Assembly: GCA_030847615.1 (NCBI GenBank)
Contig: JAUMIR010000005.1
Location: 105,553,116 to 105,617,115 of the forward strand
Direction: 5' to 3'
Length of the DNA stretch: 64,000 bases
Source of the DNA: Gambelia wislizenii
Taxonomy: Eukaryota > Chordata > Lepidosauria > Squamata > Crotaphytidae
The translations under genes and the position numbers were made by a program. Positions within the stretch are counted from its first letter, which is position 1. Each line of letters opens with the position of its first letter. The notes under the pieces are model-generated. The model searched no databases and was not told the origin of the DNA. It worked only from the letters and a program-made list of their open reading frames with translations. This document shows, piece by piece, positions 1 to 64,000 of the stretch.

Positions 1-1386
1 TAACTGAATGAGAGGTTGATACCTGCCATGAATGATCCTTCTAGGGAGGCTGAAGGAGCAATCCATCCCCATCTAGGTGTTAAGATGGAAAAAAACTTGC
101 CTTCTATCTGTTTTGTGTCTGTTCAATGTTTCTTCAGTCAGCAAGGCTATGTAATCAAACTGAGGGGAGAGAGAGAGAGAAGTCCTTGGACACAATGGTT
201 TAGAATTTTGGGGACTGCTGCCTTGATCAGGTTGGTACTTGTGTGGATTGCTCCTTTAGCCTCCCTAGAATGACCATTCATGGTAGGTAGAATCTGTAGG
301 TTCTGGAATTTGAAAAGCAGTTCCCGAAAGAGAGGGGGGCAGGAAGGGGCTTTTCCTCATAGGCAAGAATTAGAAGATTATTTTTTTAAAAGGCAATTTA
401 ATTGTATGTAGTAGAAAGTGATAGTTTTGGGACCAGCTAAGTTTATGCTGTATTTATGCTTATTAATACTAATAAATCAAACTAGCCAAAATATGCAGCT
501 CTGATTAATAATGATTAAATTCATTTCTGAATAAGAAAGTAGTACTGTATTAATATTTTTTTTCCTAAATGCTTTCAAAAAAAAAAAAATTAGGTGCAGC
601 CCTTGTGCAATTTGGAAGGTGGCCCCCAACCTCACCACAGTTGCCCATTCATGCTATTCTCTTTGTCATGTTCAGGATGTGGGCTTTGTCTACAGCAGGG
701 TGAGAATTGTGTGGCCTTCCAGATGTTATCTGACTACAACTCCCATTATTCCTCACCACAGACTATGCTGTTTGGGGCTCATGGGAGTTGTAGTTCAACA
801 GTATTGGGAGAGCCTTTCAGTTCCCACTCCAGTGTATATATGGTTGCATTACTCTTAAGAATATTGCCTTTGGCATGAAGTGGGACATATTATTTAGTTT
901 TTCTTTCATTTATGCAGTTTTTCCTTTAATCATTAGGCTTGGCATTTTTTTTAAAATAGTCAGCAGCTTTCACTGATAGCAAAAATACTGATATTTCAGT
1001 GCTGAAAATCTCTCCAGTATTTTTGAAAGCAGTGTGTAGGAGGCATTTTAGAGCTTGTGGGGTACAGAAAGGCTAAATTGTAGAAGATGCTTTTATTTGA
1101 CAAAGGTTTGTTCATTGATGCTGTTTCACTACTGAACATTGTGTAGTTTGCTTTATTCTGCTCAGTCTTCCATCTTTCTCATTACTTTTCTCCTCCTCAT
1201 GCTGACTTCCCCACTGCTAGTTCCCTTTTCTTTGCTGTTTGTTTCATGAGTCTCTGGCCAAAGCTGTGGGTGAAATGTGGTCATTTTTTTAAAAAAAATG
1301 TGTACATTAATTTAAAAAGTGCTAGCTGTTCTGGATTGTGTTGGTCAAATATACATTTTAAAAATAAAATATTTTATTTTCTGCAG
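1..1386 (+). other. RFC1: Last intron of RFC1 (part)
   Basis: No exon is recognisable here. The stretch ends in a pyrimidine-rich tract and a CAG acceptor directly before the last RFC1 coding exon. It holds one palindromic interspersed repeat (about 697-817) and A/T-rich DNA. Short open frames in it have no recognisable family and are treated as chance. That it is RFC1 intron is inferred from the exon that follows. Confidence 0.7.
697..817. repeat. Palindromic interspersed repeat (MITE-like)
   Basis: The two halves are inverted copies: one arm reads CTACAACTCCCATTATTCC and the other reads GGCTCATGGGAGTTGTAG, with CCTTCCAGATGTT-like outer ends. This type of fold-back repeat is frequent in reptile genomes. 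A diverged relative lies at about 13892-13992. The superfamily cannot be decided without target-site duplications. Confidence 0.6.
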
Positions 1387-1470
1387 AAGAAGACCAAGAC
1401 TAGCAAGCAACCAACAGTAGAAAAAAAAGAAGAAAAGAAAAAGGGGAAAGCAAAGAAAAAGTCCAAATGA
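1387..1470 (+). CDS. RFC1: RFC1 last coding exon (C-terminal tail)
   Basis: RFC1 is the large subunit of replication factor C, the nuclear clamp loader that places PCNA on primed DNA. This exon begins after a CAG acceptor at 1384-1386 and encodes 27 residues plus TGA. The peptide is almost entirely lysine, with some threonine, serine and glutamate (it starts KKTKTSKQPTVEKKEEKKK), like the basic C-terminal tail of vertebrate RFC1. The tail alone is low in complexity, so the identification also rests on context: the convergent neighbour on the other strand is WDR19, and RFC1 and WDR19 are tail-to-tail neighbours in human. No other RFC1 exon is in the window. It could be another lysine-tailed protein, but the synteny makes RFC1 by far the best reading. 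Confidence 0.75.
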   Translation, partial: KKTKTSKQPTVEKKEEKKKGKAKKKSK

Positions 1471-1815
1471 ATTTGTTCTTTGCTGACTGACAAAACTGAC
1501 CCAGCTCTGCAGGCTTTATAATATTACTTTATATTGGGCTGTGGATAAAATGAAGGGGGTGAAAAGCCCCTCTTAGTGGTGATACAGCTGCTGTGTTTTA
1601 CCACCACTGCACAAATGTGATATAATGACATGCTTTGGACATTACAATATTCTAATGCTCTGAAGACGCCTGGCTTTATGGTCCATGAGCAAGATGCTGA
1701 CGCATTTGGGAGCTGCTAACCATCGTCTTCCTGTCGGTGGTTCCATTCTTGTGATGTCCAGCAGGACTTAGCACATTTGCCAGAGAAATAAAACTGGAAC
1801 AAGCCATGGATTTTT
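1471..1815 (+). other. RFC1: RFC1 3' UTR
   Basis: This is non-coding sequence between the TGA and the first canonical polyadenylation signal. Its length (about 345 nt) is inferred from that signal; transcripts might extend further. Confidence 0.6.
1787..1792 (+). promoter_or_regulatory. RFC1: Polyadenylation signal AATAAA of RFC1
   Basis: This is a canonical AATAAA 317 nt after the RFC1 stop codon. Cleavage would be expected 10-30 nt downstream. Confidence 0.65.
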
Positions 1816-2564
1816 CTGTAGCTTGTTAGGAAAGAAACATGACAAGAGACCTGGATCCTTCTACATTCAGATCACAAGATAACAACAGGGAGAAGCTCCA
1901 GGATTTGTTCAGCTGCTCCTACCTGACTAGCCTGTGTGCACCAGCATGGTCACTCTTTCAGAAGCCAGAATTCCTTAGTCTACTGGCTTGGAGATGTCTG
2001 AACTTACCCATTGATCCCAAATGAAACCATCTTTATCTTCAGATTTGTGTAAATATGGACAGAGCTTAGCAGCATATATGAGAAGAAGAGTACTAGCCTC
2101 TTCAGTGTGTTCTATCTTTCATCTTTGCGCCTGGTATTTTTTAAAATAGCCATTATGTTCTAAAAGTTGTGTATATAGTATATACTGATCATACCCTAAA
2201 CTGGATATTTCTTTTGTACATGATAAAATGCAGCAGATGAAAATGCAGCAATGTGTAAAAGTTGCGATAAAACTAGTTCCATACTTTTAACAATTTTTTT
2301 TCACGTAAACTGGATGACATAGCATTATCTCACCTAACAAGCAAATGACTTGTTTTTGTGTGACAATAGGACAAGAGAGGAAGAGCGCTAAATGACCCTT
2401 ACATGCCACATGGTTCTTCTACTACAGACAGAAGTAGTGACATTCAACTTAACAGCCCACCTGCCTCCCTCCGTCCTGCTGTCTTAATTCACAATTAGCA
2501 GCTCTAATAAGCACTTGTACATCAGAGTGAGAGGGATCAGTCTTCCACAGAGAAAGTAGCTGCA
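1816..2564. other. Intergenic spacer between RFC1 and WDR19
   Basis: This lies between the inferred 3' ends of two convergent genes. I see no coding sequence, RNA gene or clear repeat in it. Confidence 0.5.
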
Positions 2565-4844
2565 GACTTTCATTTTAGCAGTCAAATTTTATTGTAAACA
2601 GAAAAGGCCATAGTACAAAATTTCTATAAAAGATAAATATTTACAATTTCAAAATCAAAGTATTTGATAACTATGAAATAATCTCAAGCGTAGTACCAAG
2701 CTTCCTCTAGCATTGCAACACTTGACTGGCCAAAATCTCCTGCAAATAAACACAGATAATTTTTAACCAAAACAATTTTTTATAGTAGATGAGTCTTCTT
2801 TATACAGTATGGCTTACAATTCACAGAGGTAAAAACAAAAGCTCTGCTTACAAAGAACAATACACTGGATACAAACATGTTTCCCAAACAAGTGCTAAGC
2901 TTAAGCAGTCAAACGCTATCCCCTATATCACTTCTCCCAATAAACCAAAAGCTTGTCATTAAAGCTTTTTTTTTTAAATACAAAATTTGGCAATAGCTTT
3001 GTTAGGGACAATGAAAATATAAAAAACAGTCAGGTTGGCTGTTGCATAAGCCTGGAGGCCTGGGCAGTGTTGGCCCATTACTTCAGTCTGCGTAAGATGT
3101 GAAGTCAAAGGCTGGAGCATGGGAGGAGGTAACAGACTTGATCTGTCCCTGTATATTTCATTTGCCTTCCTGTGTTTCTAACACATTACAATTCTACTGG
3201 AAGTAGAATGTTGACTGTAGACAAATTATGACGATAATTTTTTAAAGAGCAACACAGAATATTAACTTTTAAGTACTTAGTAGTGGGATCCTACACTAGA
3301 GGATCACCTTAAACTGGTTTAAGCACCTAAATTCATCTCCAGCTCTGACAATATAGAGACTATCTTGGGAACTCACTTAGCAAACTGCCTGGAAGAAGGC
3401 ATAGTTGAAAGTATGAAGGGAACACTTTGTCCCACAGGACCCTCTTGCCTTCCTTAAACATGCTGTCAGCTAATGTTGTGGAACCTATAAAAAGTCATGT
3501 ATACAAGCTAAATTGAAGGTAAAAGACCGTCTGCCTCCTCATCTTGTCGAATCAGTATCCCTGAACTGTGCCATCAGACTGCATGTGTGGACTTGTATAA
3601 CTGAGTCATCTCCAACATGAAAACCTGCATACAGAAAACCCACCAAGAGTGTGGGTTTGGTAAAAACCTACCATCTGACATTTTAACCTATTCTACTACG
3701 CAATCAACATGACAGGTAATCAAAGACATAGTTCCTTACCAGCCACTTAAAGTGATAACATGCAGGAATCCTGAACTGAGAACTGGTTTCATGTGGTAAA
3801 ACTCCTTGGCTTCTGCTATTTGGCTAAAAATTCCCTACCATTAAACATTCACAGTATGTTAATTCTTGCTCTTAACTGGCTGGAATCCTATTAGTGACAT
3901 GTGCACATATAAATGTGGCTTATGGGTAGTTGCTTATCTTTATGTGGAGCACAAAGTACTATTTTGTATCCATTTGCATAGCAACCAAAACCTTATCTTC
4001 CCACAGCTGTAAAGCCCCAATATGGGCAGCTGCTGCTGCTTACTGGTGGGGAAGGGAAGAAGGAAGCAGTTTGGAGGATGTAGCTTTGAGGGGATGGGAT
4101 AGAATGTGGTATTCCATCTGTGAGTATGTTCCCATTTCCTTTCTCCTATGTACTGAGAGTAACTGGTTCTTCATTGCCTGACTTGCTTCACTGTCCCCCC
4201 CCATAAGCAATAACAGTGGTGGCAGCAGTCCCTCCTGGGGCTTGAGAGCTGTAGCCAGGGGGAAGTTTTGAATGGGGGGCAAAGGGCTAGAGGACAGCCC
4301 CTTTGGGCTCATATAAAAAAAATACATGTGTGGAGGTTGGACACAAAATTGTGGGTAGAGCATGACACTCTGCCTGTTTGATGTAGGATCTTTGCCTTAT
4401 GCTACACATGGAGAAATGAGTGGGGCTATACCACTGGTTCTATTCCAACTCTGGATGACCTGCTGAACCCAAACCTTGACATTTGCATGTTTAGGCTGAA
4501 AATCTGCAACTGGCCAGGTATGCGTGATCCTAGGCCCTCAATTGTACATGTTTCCAAAACCTACAGTACCTCTGCAAATCGGGTATGCACAAAGCCAGCA
4601 TGTGCATGTAACATCAGGGCCAAGGCCACCAGAATACCAGAAGAGTTTTGCTTCCTACTTGTTTACATATACAGTTTACGCACTTTTTGTATTTGTCTCC
4701 TCCCTTTTGTATTTGTCTCCTATGTTCAGGAAGGCATGTGTCTCTGTGTTCAGCCATGTTTCTTGACATTCTAAAACAGCCCATGGAACAACTATTTAGA
4801 GTCTAGAAATGAGAATCAAGGTTGAAACCCTTACTTGACCAAAG
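2565..4844 (-). other. WDR19: WDR19 3' UTR (inferred)
   Basis: This is non-coding sequence downstream of the WDR19 stop codon on the minus strand. The far end is placed from the only canonical AATAAA I noticed on the minus strand in this interval. Small open frames on either strand here (for example around 3930-4363 and 4487-4774) show no family resemblance. A shorter UTR using an unrecognised signal is possible. Confidence 0.5.
2588..2593 (-). promoter_or_regulatory. WDR19: Candidate polyadenylation signal of WDR19
   Basis: AATAAA on the minus strand (TTTATT on plus), about 2.25 kb after the stop codon. It would leave less than 0.8 kb between the ends of the two convergent genes. Confidence 0.5.
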
Positions 4845-60402
<55,558 letters not shown>

Positions 60403-60582
60403 CTGACAATCAAGAACATAGTAGAAGTACAAAAACAATAAAAATATTAATGCAACAAAAAGCAGAACATTCAAGAATGTATTGGGGGAAGGGAGAGTGC
60501 CACACTGGGATTCTGGGTTGTTGAGTGGAGAAAACAGACCTTGAGTTTCTCCCATCACCGTCCAGAGACAGGCACGAAGAAG

Positions 60583-60880
60583 GATAGGTTGCTTACCTGT
60601 AACTGTAGTTCTTCGAGTGCTCATCTGTGCCCTCACACAATTGGGATTATCACACACACGCAGATCAAACATGGAGCGTTATAGAGCTGAGAAGCATTTT
60701 TGGTGGTAGCCCCACCCAACTAGGGCACTACATAAATAATGCTGGAAAGCTTACTCCCCCCAGTTCCAGAATCTGTCATAAAAGTTTGCAGACCTGCCAG
60801 AAAAGGGGAGGAGGGCAGGTTTGTGTGAGGGCACAGACGACCACTTGAAGAACTACAGTTATAGGTAAGCAAACCTGTCA
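60583..60880 (-). repeat. Family-3 terminal palindromic domain
   Basis: The arm AGGTTGCTTACCTGTAACTG / TAGTTCTTCGAGTG (60586-60641) returns inverted at 60818-60880, with about 180 bp between. It corresponds to the domain in copies A and D. Confidence 0.75.
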
Positions 60881-60928
60881 TTCTTCTTCGTGATCTCTGT
60901 GCCTCACACGATTGGGAGAATAACGAAC

Positions 60929-62130
60929 TTACCCTGGAGATGGGAGCAGGTCAGCCCAATATTGATGAAAGCACTGCCCAAGTCGGCATCTGCTCTGGTC
61001 CTGCAGTCCTGGCAGTAATGGCAAATGAAGGTCAATAGCTGGGACCAGGTGGCTGCTCTGCAAACTTCTGGAAGGGAGATGCCTCTGTGCCATGCCTGTG
61101 TAGTGGCCACTGCTCTGGTGGAGTGCAAGTGGATGTGAGGTGGAAATGGTTTTGTAGCCAGCTGGTATGCCAGGTTGATTGAGTCCACCACCCAGTGGGC
61201 AGCCTTCTGGGAGGATACATGTGAGTCGGGGTGGCGTCCCTGTAGCATACAAATAAATGGGGGATGTCCTCAACGAGGCTGTGTGAGGCATGTAGAATCC
61301 TAGGGTGTGTACGTTGAGTGTATGAAGAACGTGATCCAGTGATGAAGTCGGATTTGGAAAGAAGGTAAAATGATGTCTTGGTTCATATGATAAGGTGAAA
61401 CCACCTTGAGGAGAAAAGATGGGTCGAAGCGTAGGGTCACCTTGTCCCAGTGGAAGACCAGGTGAGGGCGGTCCGCTCAAAGCACAGTCAATTCGCTGGC
61501 CTGTTTGGTCAAGATGATCACCACCAAAAAGATGGTCTTGAGGGTGAGAAGGCACAGGTCTGCAGTGGCTAGAGGCTCAAAGGGTTTATGTATGAGCTGG
61601 GAGAGGGCAAGCGAGAGGGTCCCGCACTGATGGGCAGAGATTGGAGAGGCCTTTTAGGAAACATCTGATGGTGGGATCCCAAAAAAGGGAGGCGGAAGCA
61701 TGGCCCTCTGGTTGGTATGCCACAATCACTGAAAGATAAACTTTTAATGAAGAAAGAGCCAAGCTTTGCTCTTTCAGGTGAAGGAGAAAGGACATCACTG
61801 AATGGGAGTTGGTGTGTCGGTGTGGTAGAGAAGAGTGCTAGGTGATGGTGCATAAACAATGCCATTTGGCTGTGTAGGATTTGTGGGTGGATGACTTCCT
61901 TGAAGCTTGCAGGGTTTCCTGAATGCAGCCTAGGATGGCCAGATCCTCCAAGCAGTGAGGCGGAGAACTCTGGAGTTGGGTGTCTGAGGGTGCTGCCAGT
62001 TTGAGTGAGGAGAGTGAGTGATGAAGGGAGCTGGAGACAGTCCTCCTCAGGACATGTTGAGGAGGACTGAGAACCATGGCTGTCTTGGCCACCACAGAGC
62101 CAGGAATATGCACTCTGTGTGGTCATCCTG
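60929..62130 (-). pseudogene. Family-3 tyrosine recombinase
   Basis: The N-terminal block ASRKSSTHKSYTAKWHCLC (near 61900-61845), the central blocks to 61589, and the C-terminal block with HSTRAVATTQAWHRGISLPE and LLTFICHYCQDC (61248-60904) are in different frames. H..R and the Tyr are present in the last block. I could not read a clean Arg box (TSAR-type) in its expected place near 61480-61500. Confidence 0.65.
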
Positions 62131-62199
62131 TATCTTCCCCAGAGTCTTCGTCATCAGAGGAAGGGGAGGAGAGAGGTAGGTGAGAGGGTTGGACCATTG

Positions 62200-63460
62200 G
62201 CATAAGAAGGCATCGCCAAAGGACACTTAACCTCTCCTACCATGGGAACAAAAGCAGAGGCGATTGTGATTTTGTGGGAAGGTGAATATGTCTATTGACA
62301 GCGGGCCCCAGCACCTGGCTAGTAGATGGAACATCTCGTCCGAGAGGCTCCACTCGTGGGGATGAAGAGATGTTCTGCTGAGGGAGTCTGCCAAGAGTGT
62401 TGTCTGTCCCCGGAACATGAACTGCAATGGATACTATCCTCCTGGGGTGCACTAATTCCAGAGCTGGGAGGCTATCACCATCAGGGTGGATGAGTGGGTA
62501 CCGCCTTGTCTGTTTATGCAGTGGACAGTGGTTGAGGTGTCGCATGTAATCTGGATCATGGTATGGTGAATGAGATCTCTCAAAGCCTTGAGAGCATTCA
62601 GTACTGTTAGCATCCCCAAGGCACTTATATGCATGTGATGTAGGTGAGGGGACCAGGTGCCCTGTATGGCGGAATTGTTGCAATGAGCGCCCCAGCCCTG
62701 GAGAGAGGCACTGGATATCACCATCACAGTGGGATGAGGGGGGTCTAAAAGGCATGCCCTTGTGAAGGTGGGTGGAGTGAAGCCACCAGAGAAGGGAGAG
62801 GTGCACTGGTGGAGGTGGTAGTAACCGTTTGTTGGGGGAGTCACGGTCTGGGAGCAACTTGTGGAGAAACGACAGTTGAAGTGTGTGTGTCCTGAGCTGG
62901 GCATGGGGGACCACCATGGTGGTGGCGGCCATGTAGCCTAGAAGGTTCATGATGAGAAGAGCCAGTATGGATCGATGATGTAAGACCTGGCTAATCAGGT
63001 GGGTCAGTGTTTCTTCTCGAGAGGTGGGGAGAAACATGTGTCCCATGATAGAGTTCAGGGTAGACCTGATGACGGGGAGTGTATGTATGGGAAGGAGGTG
63101 CAACTTTGTCAGGTTGAGGCAAAGGCCCCGCTCTGCTAGGTGTAGGGTAGTGATGATGTTGTGGCGAAGGGTGGTCCTGGAAGGTGCCTCCAGGAGCCAG
63201 TCACCCAGGTCCGGGAATATGATGGAACGCAGTCTCATTTTGGGATGGTAAAATATTGGGAGAAGAATCCCAAAGAGATGGCTCAGGCCAGTAGTCGTTA
63301 CAGCGTCCTTGGCCAGGAGAGAAGCAATTTCTTGTTGAAGGGTGGGCGAGGAGGGGGTGGAGCAGAATATGCTGGGGAGGGTGGTAAGCAAGTGAATTCT
63401 ACGGCATATCCAGTGCGTATGATGGTGTTTGTCCAGTTGTCGGAAGAAATGGCCTCCCAA
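62200..63460 (-). pseudogene. Family-3 RT, RNase H and connection domain, internally deleted
   Basis: The RT shows HPKMRLRSIIFPDLGDWLLE: the KKDGGLRPI region runs straight into the place of the YxDDW box, which reads DLGDW. About 90-100 codons of fingers and palm are thus deleted. The RT tail NLLGYMAATTMVVPHAQL follows. The RNase H reads VMVISSASLQGWGAH (Asp to Ser), HISALGMLTVLNAL (Glu lost) and ITCDTSTTVHCINRQGG. The connection piece has the PGTDNTLGRLPQQN block. Confidence 0.7.
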
Positions 63461-63699
63461 GTCCAGGCATGGACAGCTACATCCGGGGTTGGGGGGGAGG
63501 TAAGATGGTGGAAAAGGCTGGAGGAGACATCTCGTGGAAGGATGCCATAGTCAAAGGTGCTGCTTGGTGGAGGAGCGCTGCTTGGAGTGGCTAAATTATT
63601 GGTAGTGCTGGGATTTGCCCGAGCACCGTTGTTGTTTGCTGGTGGGCCGCAGGTAAAATGAGGGCTGTGATGTAAAAATAGAAGGATAAGATGTTTTAC

Positions 63700-64000
63700 A
63701 TCAGTACGGCTTGGAGGGATGGTACTGAGGTTGAGGCTGGGTGATGCCCATTTTGTTGGCTGTAGTGCAGGCCTTCACCAAAGTAGCCATAGCCTCATCA
63801 ATTCTGGCACTGAAGAGGCCCTTGCCATGAAATGGGAAGTCTTCGGTCTGCTGGAGGATGTCTTCAGTGATGCCAGCGGATCTAAGCCAAGTGTAGTGTC
63901 GGATCGCTGTTGCCATAGACTTAGCTGCACAGTCTGCTGCGTGGAGGATGGTACTAATTTGGTTGTCCATGAGTCTGGGCTTCCTGTTGGAAGAGGGTCA
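63700..64000 (-). pseudogene. Family-3 gag C-terminal part (partial)
   Basis: It contains ILHAADCAAKSMATAIRHYT, WLRSAGI and EDFPFHGKGLFSARIDEAMA. This is the R-HxWLR...EDxPFxGxGLF signature shared with DIRS gag C-termini (compare MPFDHSGLFN in copy D). The rest lies beyond the window. Confidence 0.75.

Larger units (their letters stand above)
60583..64000 (-). mobile_element. DIRS element, family 3, runs off the window
   Basis: It has the same architecture as family 1 on the minus strand: gag (>64000-63700), RT (63460-62900), RNase H (62904-62452), connection (62450-62200), YR (62130-60929) and terminal palindromic domain (60880-60583). Its coding sequence is clearly different from families 1 and 2, but the outer inverted-repeat core is like that of family 1. 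It is sense-oriented, about 180 bp into the WDR19 intron upstream of exon a. Confidence 0.8.

Noticed and set aside
594..878. 94-codon frame in the RFC1 intron
   Set aside because: Most of it is translation of a palindromic interspersed repeat.
3061..3130. Minus-strand reading that ends with a short plausible C-terminus before a stop
   Set aside because: It lies in the WDR19 3' UTR, has no acceptor or family match, and the true last exon is at 4845-4956.

Overview
The window is nuclear DNA of an amniote, most likely a squamate reptile (lizard). The evidence is host exons that read clearly as vertebrate RFC1 and WDR19, arranged tail to tail as in the human 4p14 neighbourhood, together with a repeat complement typical of lizards: CR1 LINE 3' ends with an ATTCTATG-type tail, a tRNA-derived SINE with a CAA tail, a 5S-rRNA-derived SINE, Helitrons, Tigger-like and hAT elements, and many DIRS (tyrosine-recombinase) retrotransposons. 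I cannot name the species.

Layout. Positions 1-1815 hold the last intron, last coding exon and 3' UTR of RFC1 (+ strand). About 0.75 kb of intergenic DNA follows. From about 2565 to the right edge everything lies in WDR19 (IFT144, - strand). I can place 15 exons with GT/AG splice sites and continuous reading frame, from 60402 down to the stop codon at 4845. They encode the last 537 residues of the protein. The remaining 5' exons lie beyond the right edge.

The introns are filled with mobile DNA. A near full-length DIRS element (family 1, + strand) occupies 5855-12102. A Tigger-like element at 20568-25596 is interrupted twice, by a TIR element carrying a 149-bp minisatellite and by a hAT element, and the hAT element itself holds a small DIRS element of a second family. 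The 22-kb intron between 26397 and 48592 contains an 18-kb nest: a family-2 DIRS (27452-45612, - strand) interrupted by two family-1 DIRS copies joined head to tail, CR1 fragments, Tigger-like and other TIR elements, and an LTR-like piece. The right 3.4 kb is a third DIRS family running off the window. All DIRS coding regions I examined are broken by stops, frameshifts, deletions or lost catalytic residues.

The most unusual signals are: (1) two 5'-end-only DIRS fragments flanked by 17-bp and 47-bp direct repeats of target DNA, which tyrosine-recombinase integration should not make; (2) two copies of a TIR element that carry a captured copia-type (UBN2) gag fragment; (3) a strictly periodic 149-bp hairpin-rich minisatellite inside a third copy of that TIR family; (4) ATG-poor leaders in family-1 DIRS copies; (5) insertions very close to WDR19 splice sites.
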